From Valencia hispanica (Eukaryota; Chordata; Actinopteri; Cyprinodontiformes; Valenciidae), in the NCBI GenBank assembly GCA_963556495.2, contig OY747717.1, forward strand, positions 3,969,501 through 4,033,500: a stretch of DNA of 64,000 nt, given 5' to 3'. Shown piece after piece: positions 33,039 to 47,404 of this stretch (its first letter is position 1; every line of letters starts with the position of its first letter). Position numbers and translations under genes: made by a program. The notes under the pieces are model-generated. The model did no database searches and was not told where the DNA came from. It saw only the letters and a program-made list of their open reading frames with translations.

Positions 33039-34092
33039 ATGAAGACTGCCTACACTAACGCCTATCGATGCCTGGCCAAGGACCTGGACGCTTACGCCAT
33101 GAATACGGACATGACAATGGACGGCCTCGGCAGCCTGCACGGGGGGGTGGCCCCTGACGCGGAGCTGATGAGCGGCTCGTCCGGCCTGCGGATCCACCAG
33201 GACCTGGCGCCCCGGCCGGCCATGGTGTCCGGGATGATCCTGGAGGGCAGCGGGGAGTACCGGCCGGAGCTGTCGCTGCCGCTGCACCACGCCATGAGCG
33301 TGCCGTGCGACGCGTCCTCCCCCGGGATGAGCGGCACCTACACCACCCTCACCCCGCTGCAGCCGCTGCCGCCCATCTCCACCGTGTCCGACAAGTTCCA
33401 CCACCACCACCACCACCACCATCACCACCACCAGCGGCTGTCCGGGAACGTCAGCGGGAGCTTCACCCTGATGCGGGACGAGCGGGGGCTGCCGGGCATG
33501 AACAACATCTACACCCCCTACAAGGACCACATGTCCGGGATGGGTCAGAGCCTGTCCCCGGTGCTGGGCAACGGCCTGGGCTCCATCCACAACACCCAGC
33601 AGGGGCTCCACAACTACGGCTCCGGCGGCGCGCACGGAACGCACGACAAGATGCTGAACTTCGAGCACCACCAGCACCGAGGCCTCGGTGGCCCGCCGGC
33701 CGGGATGATGCAGCACCTGAACGGCATGCACCACCCGGGCCACCACCCCCACCCCCACCTCCAGTCTCCGTCCCACGGGCCCGTGTTGGCCTCCACGCGG
33801 GAACGACCGCCCTCCTCCTCGGGGACGCAGGGGGGCAGCGGATCGGGCCAGCTGGAGGAGATCAACACCAAGGAGGTGGCGCAGAGGATCACCGCGGAGC
33901 TGAAGAGGTACAGCATCCCGCAGGCCATCTTCGCCCAGAGGGTGCTGTGCCGCTCCCAGGGGACGCTGTCCGACCTGCTGAGGAACCCCAAGCCCTGGAG
34001 TAAACTAAAGTCCGGCCGGGAGACCTTCAGGAGGATGTGGAAGTGGCTGCAGGAGCCCGAGTTCCAGAGGATGTCGGCGCTCAGGCTGGCAG
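33039..34092 (+). CDS. onecut2: ONECUT2 transcription factor, first coding exon (CUT domain)
   Basis: The start ATG gives MKTAYTNAYRCLAKDLDAYA, the characteristic ONECUT2 beginning; ONECUT1 lacks this MKxAYT opening. Next come the family blocks YRPELSLPLHHAMSV, TYTTLTPLQPLPPISTVSDK, eleven His at residues 121-131, and LSGNVSGSFTLMRDERGLPG. The CUT DNA-binding domain starts at about residue 272 (LEEINTKEVAQRI) and runs through RYSIPQAIFAQRVLCRSQGT to FQRMSALRLA at the exon end. The donor is 'gtagga' from 34093 with one base carried over, as in human. The homeodomain exon is not in the window, so the intron exceeds 29.9 kb. The protein is a nuclear activator in liver, pancreas and neural development. 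The coding sequence is very GC-rich and intact. Confidence 0.95.
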
Positions 34093-34767
34093 GTAGGACA
34101 AACTGGAGGGGGGGGAAAATGCATTTATGCAGAGTTCTGGAAGCTCATTTGGTTTAAACCCAGCTAAAAAAATTAATAAAATCACTTCAGTTATTCAGAA
34201 AAACCAAACAAGTCCGTCCTCCTTTTACATTTTTAACATAAATCCCCAATACAAAAGTAGTATAAAGAAATGTAATCACAAAATTATTATTATTATTATT
34301 ATTATTATGATTATTATTATTATTGTTATTATTATTATTATTGTTATTGTAGGGTTGTTGTTTTTTGTTTTCTATTAGGTATAAATAAAAGGAAATGTTA
34401 AAACATTCCCACACTAAGCAGCTTTGTTTTGGTTTCCTCTGCCCTATAGTCTGAGTGGATGATTATTCGGAATCACGGGTGTTTTGATTACCATTATTGA
34501 TCAATAACAAACCAGGATCGATGGGAAATGACAAGGTCGTGGGATTTCCCTCTAACAGCAGCCCCCCCCCCCACCCCACACTTCCCGCTCCATCCCTAGG
34601 TTTTTAATTCTCCTCTTCCTGAAAGCAACCTTTCCACCTAAAATTCACCTCCAGTCTCCAAACAGATTAATTCAAATAAAAACAAAATGAAGATCTGAGC
34701 GGAGGAGGAAGGTTTTATTCCCAGATTCAGGGTAAATTAAATGGATCCTGTTGTCCAACAGCTGTTT
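34093..34767 (+). other. onecut2 intron 1, proximal part
   Basis: Intron sequence with an (ATT)n run at 34283-34349. The stretch 34400-34740 is unique-looking and includes 'gattaccattattgatcaat', with TAAT and ATCGAT-like cores close to ONECUT-type binding motifs. Autoregulation is speculative. Confidence 0.35.
34283..34349. repeat. (ATT)n microsatellite
   Basis: Trinucleotide run with two 'gtt' or 'gat' interruptions. Confidence 0.93.
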
Positions 34768-37379
<2,612 letters not shown>

Positions 37380-39300
37380 AAATTCCTTAGATACTAATAA
37401 ACATAGCTAGCACTAACAGCTGAACAGGAGAAGCTACGACCAGTTAAAGATCCAAACCCTTTTAGCTGAAACAGACTCAAAATTATAACACTTATTAACC
37501 AACCCGAACAGTTAAAATTCCAATAGCTTTTAGGTAAAAATAAACAGAGGATTACAGAAAGAGCTAAACATCCAATGCGTTTTCTTAGCTGATATCGAAG
37601 TATCAAATAGTCAAAACTCTTCAGCTAATATGGTGGATGAAACCTCTGAAACTCTCCCATTAATCTGAAGATTCACACATTTGAAACGATTTATGTTAGC
37701 ATGACAAACGGAACACCCAAGACTTCGGAGCTAACAAGATAAAAAAATCCAAAGATCTTTAGCTGTTACAGAGCTAAACATATAAAACTCGTAAGCTGCC
37801 AATAAATTCTGGCTAACATGAGCAATAACACTCTTTGGCTAATCGGAAAAGCTGAGCATTCAAAACTGTTTCACTAACAAAAACAAGCGTTGATCAAAAA
37901 CATTTTAGGTAACAATGAAGAGTAGTTATATTTAAAATTCTTTATCTAATAATGACAATTAAGATCTGAAATATTTTTTTATTAATCAACAGTTGCTAAC
38001 AAAAACTACTCAACATCAAGAATTGTTTTTTGAACACAAACAACTGAGCATCAAAAACTCTTTAGCTAAAACAAGCAAGTTCAGTGTCCCATCAATGCGA
38101 GTGTGTTTTGCTAACACAAACAAAGGAACGCTTGAAAATCTTTAGCTGACACAGCGAAATAGCTAATATTTTTTGCTAGCATAAATAATTGAACATCTGT
38201 AAGTCTTTAGCTAGTAACAAACAATAGCTAACACAAACAATTGAGCATCCGAAACCTTTTAGGTAATAGTGAACAGTAGTTAACTTCAAATACTGAACAC
38301 GTAAAACGGCTTCGTTAATACAAATGAACCTCAAAAACTCTTTAGCTAACACTAGCAAGTTTAGTGTCCCAAACTCTTTAGCTAAACCGAGCAACTAAAT
38401 ATGTGTTTTTTGCTAACACAAACAAATGAATGCCTGAAACTCTTTAGCTGACACAGCGAAATAGCTAATATTTTTTTGCTAGCATAAATAATTGAACATC
38501 TGAAAGTCTTTAGCTAATAACGAACAATAGCTAACACAGACAATTGAGCATCCGAAACCTTTTAGGTAATAGCGAACAGTAGTTAACTTCAAATACTGAA
38601 CACGTAAAACGGCTTCGTTAATACAAATGAATCTCAAAAACTCTTTAGCTAAACTGAGCAGCTAAATATGCAAGTGTGTTTTTTGCTAACACAAACAAAG
38701 GAACGCCTGAAAATCTTTAGCTAACACAGTTAAACAGTCAATACTTTTTCGCTAGCATAAATAATTGAACATACATCTGAAAGTCTTTAGCTAGTAACGG
38801 ACAATAGCTAACACAGACAATTGAGCAACTGAAACCTTTTAGGTAATAGTGAACAGTAATGCTGCACATATAAAACTGTTTTGCTACTACAACCGGCTGA
38901 ATCTCAAAAACTCTTTAGCTAGCACAAAGAATGAAACATTCGAATCTTCTTCGCTAATTTGAACAGTTGATTATCCCAAACTGTTTTGCTAACACAAGCA
39001 AATAAACATCTGATGGCTTTTAGTTAATAATGAATGGTTGCCAACACAAACAATATTTTGCAACTCTGCAGCTAATGTGAACATAATAATACAGAACTTA
39101 CAAAACAGCTTCGCTAAACGTTTCAAACAAACAGGTAAAAAAAGAAGAGACTTTAAAGACATCTGAGACTGTTTCACTGATATGAACAACATGAAAGTTT
39201 TTAACCTGTAATGATCATAAACAACTAAACACACAAATCACTAATACAAAGAATTTTAACTCTAAATCTTTACGCTAACATGAAAACAGTAAAAGCTTAA
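37380..39300. repeat. Large degenerate minisatellite ('ctttagctaacac' units)
   Basis: Units of roughly 30-40 bases of the form 'gctaacacaaacaa.tgaacatc.gaaa.tctttagctaa' fill about 1.9 kb. A higher-order period is visible: 'ctagcataaataattgaac' starts near 38177, 38480 and 38753, spacing about 303 and 273 bases, with long near-identical stretches between. Minus-strand frames over it are repeat artefacts. Confidence 0.85.
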
Positions 39301-39870
39301 CATTGAGCAATGTTTAAGGAATGGTTCTCTGACATTTTCAACATTTTAAGCAACAAAAATGTTTTCTATTGACGTCTTTTTTCTTGAAGATGTAGCGTCG
39401 TGCATTGTCACCGAAAAATTGCGAAAGTTTGGTTCTCGTGTTTCCTTTCTGTAAAAAATAAAATTAAGCTTATTCAACTGCTGTGTCCTCTCACTTAGGT
39501 GTTTTTACAGTGACTGTAAGAACAAAGGGAGCAATTCTTGGATCAGCAAAGCTACAAGCGCCCAATAGAGCTGAGGTCAAAGGTCAGGGCATCGACTCTG
39601 AGACAATAGATGGAGCAAATTTTCCCCTGGCCATGAGACAAGCAGAAGAGCAGCATCATAGGGAGATGGAAAACTGATTTGATTTGATGCTTCTCTCTGT
39701 TTTTCTTTATTATTTCAAATCCAACTTTATTAATATTCAGTTTATTCCTAGAAAAAAAACAGGTAAACACGCAGAAATATTAAGATTATTGCAAATATAA
39801 GGTTTTAAGGAGGTTTTCCTCCTTCGTTTTTTTTCCTAATTGTCTTACATAACAACATTTTACATAAATG
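39301..39870 (+). other. onecut2 intron 1, nothing recognised
   Basis: Unique-looking AT-rich sequence with a short balanced segment at 39480-39680. No supported gene or repeat. Confidence 0.4.
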
Positions 39871-39990
39871 TAATCGGTGCACCATGCGGCTTAGTGGAAG
39901 AGCAGGGGTACCATATAGAGGCTAGAGTCCCCTGGTTCGATTCTTGATCCCCAGGCCATTTACTGCATTTCTGCCCCTTCTTTCTGTTAT
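39871..39990 (+). mobile_element. tRNA-derived SINE head
   Basis: A tRNA-like segment has an A-box-like 'tagtggaagagcagggg' and a B box 'ggttcgattc' at 39934-39943, followed by 'tactgcatttctgcccctt', a decayed form of the usual fish SINE body after the tRNA head. Too diverged to be a functional tRNA. Confidence 0.6.
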
Positions 39991-40389
39991 GGATCATCCA
40001 TGGATTCCACAAAATCATTAAAAAATCTACACATTGTAATCATTTTTGCTGATTATATCTGAATATGTACAGTTTCTAGAAAACCTGACAGAAGTTGATA
40101 CAAATCAGAAAAATAAAAGCACTTTTTTTTTCAAATATTCGCCCCGTTACAAGATAATTAAAAAAACTGACTGACTTTGATGAACAAAAAATATGAATTT
40201 CAACAATAGTCACATTCAATCTATATTTACTTGAATGTTTACTAGAAATAATTATCTCTTTTATTCAGATTTACAACCAAAAACATTTCTCTTTTAAAGT
40301 TTAAAGTTTAAAGAAAAAAAAAAGAAACACTTGGGGGCGATTCTTAACAATAAAATCTCATATTAGATTAGTCATTAGATTTGAAAGCC
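39991..40389 (+). other. onecut2 intron 1, AT-rich, nothing recognised
   Basis: No feature supported. Confidence 0.4.
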
Positions 40390-40860
40390 GCTAGCCACCA
40401 GCGCTGATGGCTCATCTGAGACCTGTCGATCAAAAGGACACGCCCCTTATTCTTCACAGTTTCACGCTTAAATTACAACTAAACGAATGAGTTGTAAAAA
40501 AAATTCACCCCCCTCAGAGTTGTCATGACGATAAACTTGACATATTCAACTTAAAATGGGTTTTTGAACCAGGCTGTAAACATGTTTATTTCTGCTGTGA
40601 AGTCGGCATTTTTAACATGGGAGTCAATGGGAACTTGCTCCTCTCTGCAGCCCGCCCCTAGTGGATGAGAGGGAGAACTGCAATTTTTTGTCACTTCCGC
40701 TTTGGCTTCACATTTTGCCGGCGGATTTTGCCCCTTGGTTTCATCCAAAATAAGTAGTTTGGGCTGATTGGCTGCTACTGGTAGCCATGTTGGACGTCAG
40801 CTAGTTTTTCTCTAGTAACAGTGATGTTTACATTCAGCTTGACATTGTTTCAGGTGAGTC
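40390..40860. repeat. Probable non-autonomous DNA element relic
   Basis: The text 'gggtttttgaaccaggctgt', 'catgggagtcaatgggaac' and 'cacttccgctttggcttcac' is a pattern I recognise as a common dispersed repeat of fish genomes. Ends and target duplication were not found, so class and limits are uncertain. Confidence 0.5.
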
Positions 40861-41929
40861 ATTCAGTTCAATTCAGAGCTGTTATGGACCTTATTGATGT
40901 TGAAAGATGCGTTCGCTGACAAAGTTCTGGTTCCGTCCATCTTTCTTTTTCTACTGTGGCTGCATGAGAAACCATTAATGTTAGAGTTTAGTGATAGCTG
41001 GGAGTCCTTTCTGTCTTGTTTTGGTGTCACTTTTTAAAGTTCCCGTGAGCAGATGAAAGCTGCAGAATGAATTTTTTAACTGCGTCTTTCTTGACTTGAA
41101 CTGTAACTAGAGTTTCAATATATCAGCTGTTTTCACTGCTCTGGGTATAAAAACAAACCCTACAATCTTGGGAGTTGTTAGGAGGGCAGATCTGTGTCCT
41201 TCTGAAGCAAACAGAACAAAATATCCTGGATGTTTTGGTCATTTTAATCCTGAAAGGTGTCAGATTGGTGCTCAACATATCATGGTTTCCTTTCCTGACA
41301 TGAGAAAACTAGATTTCAAAGCCAACTTGCTCTCATTTAGCTACCATGACTGCAAACATTTTAAACGCATGTACAAAAAATAACAGAGGGTACAACCTGG
41401 AGCGGTTTTAACGTCTTCTCCTACCTTCTTCTACCTACTTCCATCTCATTCTTTTCTTTCTCCATTTTCTCCTTCCTCGGACCCGTCTCCCCTTCCCTCT
41501 CCTTTTGGGCGAGGGGGGAGGAGGTATTATGTGTTCGTCAGGGGAATTGAACACAAGAGCAGAGGCAGCAGCGGCCCGATGAATTATTGATGGGAATCTC
41601 AGCGTGACCCGCCTCGGTCTGCTCACTTCACTTCTTCTTCACCTCGCAGCCGGGTTAACCAGGCAAGATGGAGGGAGGGAGATGGACGGGGAGAAAGGAG
41701 GAGTCCATTGTTTGGATGGAGGGTGCTGTTTGCCTTGGAATACGACTGAATAATGACGCTCAGAAAACCTGAATTTAAGTTAGATTTAAAGGTTATTCTC
41801 AAGATAAAAACCCGTTTTCCACCTTTCAGATTCAGATCCCTTTTTGCACCTCAACAAGCTTCTGGCCTGATCCTGGCTGGATGTGATCGGTCTTCTTGGT
41901 TGAATTGGTGGAGTTCTTTTAAATTCGTT
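40861..41929 (+). other. onecut2 intron 1; candidate conserved element at 41500-41670
   Basis: A GC-richer non-repetitive stretch includes 'gaggtattatgtgttcgtca', 'gcccgatgaattattgatgg' and 'ctcagcgtgacccgcctcgg'. No protein-like frame was seen. The remainder of the interval has no recognised feature. Confidence 0.3.
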
Positions 41930-42190
41930 TAGTTTCCCTGGAACTGACCCGACCTTCCATGATGGTTGGGATCTTTTTGTCCGGTTTCAACCACTGAGTT
42001 GTTTATCTGAGGTGATAGGGAACAATTTACAGGTAGTTCTCCTTTAACGTTCCGTCCAAACATGCCCACAGCATGACGCTGACGCCGACATGCTTGACAG
42101 TTAGTAGTGTTTGTGACTCTTCCAAACATATCTCTTGTCATTGAGGCCAATCGGCTCAATCTTTGCCTCAGGTAGCGCTTGAACATTCAG
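41930..42190 (-). mobile_element. Short Tc1-like relic
   Basis: The + strand text 'catgcccacagcatgacgct', then 'acatgcttgacagttagtag', resembles the part of Tc1 elements encoding the region before the second catalytic Asp, read in reverse. Flanks are decayed beyond recognition. Confidence 0.45.
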
Positions 42191-42519
42191 CTTGTCCGTG
42201 TGGGATTTCAGTCCTTAATGAAGATGTGAGATTTTGGGGTTGGAGCTTCTATCTTGTTGGTGATGTAAAACCAGGCCCGGCTTTCAGGTATCAGGCCCGT
42301 CCAAGACAGATTACAACGGCCGTGTAAAGTAAGTTGCAACCATTCGATGTATTGACCCAAGACAACCAGCAGGGGGAGGCTGTAGGTTATTAATTGGAAC
42401 TTTTAAAGGCAGTAAATGAGATAGTTTTATACGGTTGAATAAAACAAGAGAAAAGCTAGCACAAGCAGAGACGATACTAATACATCACCAGTGGCAAGAG
42501 AGGCAAGTTCAACCTTTTT

Positions 42520-42800
42520 GACATTCTGGTCCACACTCCATACCAGTAGGTGGCGGTTTGCCAGCCGCCAATAAACATCACAAAGACTAAGAAGGCCGCT
42601 GCTTTGTTATTTTTAGGCTAAAACGAGCATGCTAACGGTAGTTATGATGATGTCTTGTGAGAAGTACACACAAGGAAGGGAATTACCAAGGTTTTGATTG
42701 GCAGATGATGCTTGTTTGTGGACGTAACACTTGTTGTGTACCACCTACTGCAGGACATTCATTGGACCGTTGTGGATGTAAAAAGACGTTTTTTGTTCAA
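42520..42800 (+). repeat. Interspersed repeat, copy 1 of an inverted pair
   Basis: The text 'cactccataccagtaggtgg', then 'ccgccaataaacatcacaaa', then 'gcatgctaacggtagttatg', recurs as a reverse complement at 48735-48985. The family resembles a non-autonomous DNA element; class not determined. Confidence 0.65.
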
Positions 42801-43270
42801 GGTGGCTCTGTTCTGTCAATAATATGAGGCTTCAAACAATGAATCGGAGATTATTCTCCTTCAGAGTGGTGTGACAGAAGCGTTTACTGCGTCTACAGTT
42901 ATGATCGTATCCTTGATTGGCATACATCATTTGAATCTCAAGAATCTCAGCTTTCAAGTGATGAATAATATGTATATGTTTGTAGAAAGGGTGTCGCCAT
43001 AATAAGCAGAGCCAAATTCCTCTGGCGCCATGGTCTTTGTGAATCTGGCTTTAGGGTGGGCAGCGACACTAGTTGTCAAGCAGCTTCCAGTTTTGGTGGT
43101 TCCCGCCTCGTTCCTAAGCATAATATGAAGGCAATAGTTTGGGTCAGATGTTTAAAACCTGGACACAGTTCAGATCAAACCCAGATTAAACCACCATGCC
43201 GACCAAGAAAGAAGCCCCTGCTCCAGAATCTAAAACCTCAAAGCTGGACAAGCCAAGTGTTCTGGAGAAA
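42801..43270 (+). other. onecut2 intron 1, nothing firm
   Basis: Part may belong to the decayed Tc1 element that follows. No gene seen. Confidence 0.35.
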
Positions 43271-43545
43271 GGTTTGATGGTGAAACGAGACTGTCAGCAT
43301 GGTGGTGGCGGCATCATGCTGTGGAGCCGAATCTTTGCCAATAGTACGCTACATATACTCGTTGATTGGGAAAAAGTACCTCAACGCGATAGGCAGAGGT
43401 GGTATCATAGTGTGGGACTCCTAATTCTACAAACTCACCTCAAACCAAAACTTGGACTCAACTTGGCGTTCCAACAGGACAATGAGGAAAAATGTGTGGA
43501 ATATGATCCTGGAATCCAGCTAATTGAAATAAACTCTATCAGAAT
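43271..43545 (+). pseudogene. Tc1-like transposase fragment
   Basis: The + strand reads HGGGGIMLWSRIFANSTLHI and, about 40 residues later, HLKPKLGLNLAFQQDNEEK. This corresponds to the Tc1 'GGGSIMLWG' block and the FQQDN block with the second catalytic Asp. The third acidic residue region is not recovered. This is an isolated relic with decayed frames. Confidence 0.7.
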
Positions 43546-44611
43546 GGTGCCACGAGCTTGTTGATGTAGAGGCGCAACTCGTGAACCAAATATATGAGCT
43601 TGTTTGTAACATTGGTTTGCTTTTAAGATCGCTGCAGTTCGATGTTGAAAACAACAGATTAGGATAGAATAATCCTTTATTGTCCCACAATGGGGACATT
43701 CAACTGAAACAGCAACAAAGTGACAGGTGATAGAAGCATTTAGATTCACACAAGAAAAATAAAGTATAAAAAAAAAACAGAATGAGAATAATAAGATAAT
43801 AATAAGAATAATATATGTACATAAAGGACAAAATTAAAAAACCAAACTACCGTGCAGTTATTAAAAATAAAATGCTCACATTTGAATGTGAAACTGAATA
43901 GGATAATATATAAATATATATATTTACAAAATGGGCATGTGTAGTTGTGCATTAAAAAGTAAAAGTGTAATTTACAAGAAGTTAAAAAATAGAAACTGTG
44001 ATAAACAGATGTACAAATAACAACAAAGGTTATCACACCATGGAAAAACAAGAGTTCTAAATGATGATGAATATCCCAAAGGAAGGAGCACATTGTTCCA
44101 AAATAAACTTTGACCTCAAAAGGTCATTTTTAAACATTTTTGAATGAGTCTAGGGGATAACAGGGAGAAGACCCCCCCCATACTCCCTCCGGGGTCAGGA
44201 GGAGGGCAGCTGACCCCCCACATCCTGGACACAGACTTTTACCCTTTATTTGATCTCCTCTAAAGTTTATACATTTATCAGGGATGTTCCGATATTATCG
44301 GCCGATATTGGCATTCAAATGTGATGTTGCAAATTATCGGTATCGGTTTCCTCTTCTTTGATTACACAACTTTAATACATTACTTTCATACCATGTGCAT
44401 AATATACATCAAACTCCTCAACTGCTTCTCCTCTCGGTCAAGATGTCAAAATATGACCAGTCGAACGTACTGTTGTTGAAATATATATATTTGGCAAAAA
44501 CTCACAGTAAATTCTGCAGCTTCTGCATTTCTGAGCCAACCTGAGCCAGTAGACGTCTATCGATGGGATTGGTTTATATCGGCATCAGTAAAAAAAGAAA
44601 GAGGAAGCAGA
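43546..44611 (+). other. Mixed repeat relics
   Basis: At 43655-43700 'tagaataatcctttattgtc' resembles the tail of a LINE-type repeat on the minus strand. At 44281-44350 'atgttccgatattatcggcc' and 'attatcggtatcgg' resemble the end of a non-autonomous DNA element also represented at 62130-62400. That element is cut off at about 44612, where a LINE begins. Confidence 0.45.
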
Positions 44612-45740
44612 TATCGAAAAATGCCATTAAAAGCCTTCAGTTGATCCAAAATGTGGCAGCAAGAGTTCTGATGAATATTAAAAAGAGAGATCACATTTCT
44701 CCTGTTTTAGCTTCCCTTCATTGGCTCCCTGTTAAATCCAGAATAGAATCTAAGATCCTTCTTCTTCCATATAAAGCCCATAATAATCAGCTCCATCATC
44801 CATCAGAGATCTGATTGGTCCATATGTTCCTAACAGAGCACTTCGCTCTCAGACTGCAGGTTTACTTGTAATTCCTAGGATTTCTAAAAGTAGAATGGGA
44901 GGCAGATCTTTTAGTTATCAGGCTCCTCTCCTGTGGAACCAGCTCCCAGCTTTAGTCCGTGAGGCAGACACTCTGTTTACTTTTGAGGCCAGGCTTAAAA
45001 CTTTCCTTTTTGATAAAGCTTATAGTTAGAGTGGCTAAGGTCATCCTGAGTTATCTCTGTAGTTATGCTGCTATAGGCTTAGACTGCTGGAGGACAGACT
45101 TACCACTTTTCTTCACTCTGCTACTTCCTTTTCTCCTACTACTCTCCAGTTGTATTACAGTACATTCTGTTATTTGGACTGTTAACTTTGTTTTCTCTCA
45201 GTGTTTTTCTCTCCATAGAAGATATACCTGGTCTGGTGTCCTGCTTGGCTGCAATGCCCTGTTGGACGGGGGGCATCGACTGGGATGATCCCCCCAGTAA
45301 CTGAACATCCACTGTGTCCTGTTATTAACTTTTTACTTTCTGTAACATAGAAAGTTCTCTTATATCAGATCTTCTGTTCCTTCTGTGTTTCTGCTCTGTC
45401 TTCTCAAACCCCCAGACGGTCGTGGCAGATGGCCGCTCCTACTGAGCCTGGTTCTGTTGGAGGTTTCTTCCTGTTAAAGGGGAGTTTTTCCTCTCCACCG
45501 TCGCTACATGCTTGCTCAGTATGAGGGATTGCTGAAGGATTGCTGTGGTTGGAAAGTCTGCATCAACGGGGCCCAACCTCACGCCAATGACTGACGCAAT
45601 CTGCTGGGATTCCTTAAATAGGAAACTTTTTAACTGATTGGAATGTTTGTATAAATGTATTGAAATGACTTCTTCTTAAGTGCCTTGAGATGACATCTGT
45701 TGTGAATCGGCGCTATATAAATAAACTGAATTGAATTGAA
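44612..45740 (+). mobile_element. LINE family-2 3' end with RT C-terminus
   Basis: This begins inside the RT C-terminal region (AIKSLQLIQNVAARVLMNIK, then SPVLASLHWLPVKSRIE), continues with SRMGGRSFSYQAPLLWNQLP and ends the ORF at a TAG near 45028. A 3' UTR of about 0.7 kb follows, with 'gctgcaatgccctgttgga', 'cagacggtcgtggcagatgg' and the tail 'cgctatataaataaactgaa'. It is 5'-truncated. A frame break lies near 44815. Confidence 0.87.
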
Positions 45741-45744
45741 ATAG

Positions 45745-46134
45745 CGGTGGCGGTTCTAGACCAAATTTACCAGGGTGGAGCCAGAGTTTGTTCATGGGGG
45801 CACAAAACAAAAGAATGAAACAATATTTCAATATGTCATCGTTTAATATATTAAATGAACCGAAGGGACTCTTGTGGCTCCTGATCCAGCAGATGAAACT
45901 CATAATGGCTGAGGCTAAAGGTTCAACACATTAATTTTTAATCATTGTTAAAATAAAACATTAAAGGTAAGAAATTAAATCGGTCCAAGAGATAATTAAG
46001 TTATGGTTTCTGTCCTAAATCATCTTAAAAAACTGATTCAGTATTATTTCTGCAGTAAAGGGGCCATAAGAGGGGCCAGGATCAGTTCTACGGGGGCACC
46101 GGCCCCGGTTAGCCCCTGTCTAGAACCGCCCATG
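45745..46134. mobile_element. Small non-autonomous hAT-like element
   Basis: The ends are inverted: 'ggcggttctagac' at 45749-45761 and 'gtctagaaccgcc' at 46118-46130, a perfect 13-base match. Adjacent octamers 'tgaaatag' and 'gcagatag' agree at 5 of 8 positions, a weak target duplication. No transposase is present. It directly abuts the LINE 3' tail. Confidence 0.65.
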
Positions 46135-47404
46135 GCAGATAGCCGGGGGTTCGCTGTACTGACGAGAAATGGCAGACCTTCAGTAGCCATAATAAAGATG
46201 TCCACAGACTTCTTCTTTAAGGAGACCTGGCGCTCGTCAAAGGTATCCTTAGAAAGTTTCTCAGTTTATTGTTGGACAATAAACTGCTATAATAAATTGG
46301 AGCTGCTCAAAACATCAAACACCCAAATTGTCATTACGAAATCAATGTGTGTGATATCACAGTCAGCGTTTATATTGATATTGATCTTAACGACTAAGAT
46401 CAGAAATACTTCGGAGAGAGGAGGGGACATCGCGACGATGGAAAAGAAGTATTGAGGGGGGAGAAAAAAAAGTGGGTTGATCGACTTGCATCGCAAAATT
46501 CATCAATAATATCGCGACGGGAAGATTTACCTACAATAAATCATTTTTAAATTCAAACAAAAGTGAAGAGCCAGGGGGCCCGCAGGTTTTGGAAGCTGCT
46601 GGTCTAAACAACCATCTGCTCCTGGTTTGTAAAGTCGATACAGATTAATTTTTCATTGAGCAGTAAAACGGCTCTTTTCCCAACTGCTAAAACAAAATAA
46701 GAAGCTAATTTCAGCAGCGTGCTGAAGGGCAGCTTCTCCCCACCGACTCCACTGGCATCACTTCAACGGATGTTTATCCGACTCATCCGGAGGGAAAAAG
46801 TTGCACCCAAACTTCGTCACGTCTTACTTTCCAGAGATGACTGTATCTGTCAAATCTCCTCACATGGACACAAACAAACATCGCAAGTCTCCTCTGGGCG
46901 GCCTGAAATCCACTACCGCGATCGATGGCGGTCCGTCCGTCCGCAGGAGGTCAGAACTGAGACCCTGAAAGCGGACGCAAGCTGCAGTCTGAGGCATGGT
47001 ACCTGCTGGTAATCTGTTTCATAAAGCCGACTCCGGGCCTCATTAATAATGCACCGGCTCTGCTTGCTAACAGGATGCATAAAATGGAAAATATCTCGGT
47101 CTTTCAGATTTGCAGCACAAATGTCGCTCTAAGTGGATTCTTAAATCTCCTTCTCGTCTGCATAATAAAGGTCATGTTTACGTCTGCCGCTGCAAGGCAT
47201 CTGTGCAAAATGTTCCATATGAAAACCCGAACCATTGATAATCGCACCCTTCACGAGTAATGGGCGTACATCTAAGGGCTCTTTGTTTATCAGAATAAGA
47301 GGAAGCTTTTATAGGCCACATTTGTGTCCAGAAATAAAGAATCTGACTTTGGTTTCAGGCGCTCACAGCCTACAGATATTAAATCTAAATATTAGGGATG
47401 TTTG
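46135..47404 (+). other. onecut2 intron 1; candidate conserved element at 47010-47390
   Basis: 46135-46730 is mixed and includes relic-like 'atcgcgacgg' text. 47010-47390 is a long non-repetitive stretch of balanced composition ('gggcctcattaataatgcac', 'tcgtctgcataataaaggtc', 'gaaccattgataatcgcacc') with several TAAT and ATTGAT cores. It has no coding look and is one of the better candidates for an intronic enhancer of onecut2. Confidence 0.35.

Noticed and set aside
32646..33058. Upstream frames across the onecut2 5' UTR
   Set aside because: They start at TTG rather than ATG, and their composition reflects CpG-island DNA; no evidence of translation.
32967..33776. 269-residue minus-strand frame and a 232-residue + frame overlapping onecut2 exon 1
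   Set aside because: Val/Gly/His- and Arg/Pro-rich by-products of the very GC-rich ONECUT2 coding sequence.
39871..39990. Possible genuine tRNA gene
   Set aside because: It has A- and B-box-like words, but the cloverleaf cannot be completed and a SINE-like body follows.
43746..44093. 115-residue Phe/Tyr-rich minus frame resembling a membrane protein
   Set aside because: AT-rich low-complexity DNA downstream of a LINE-like tail; the hydrophobic composition is a base-composition effect.
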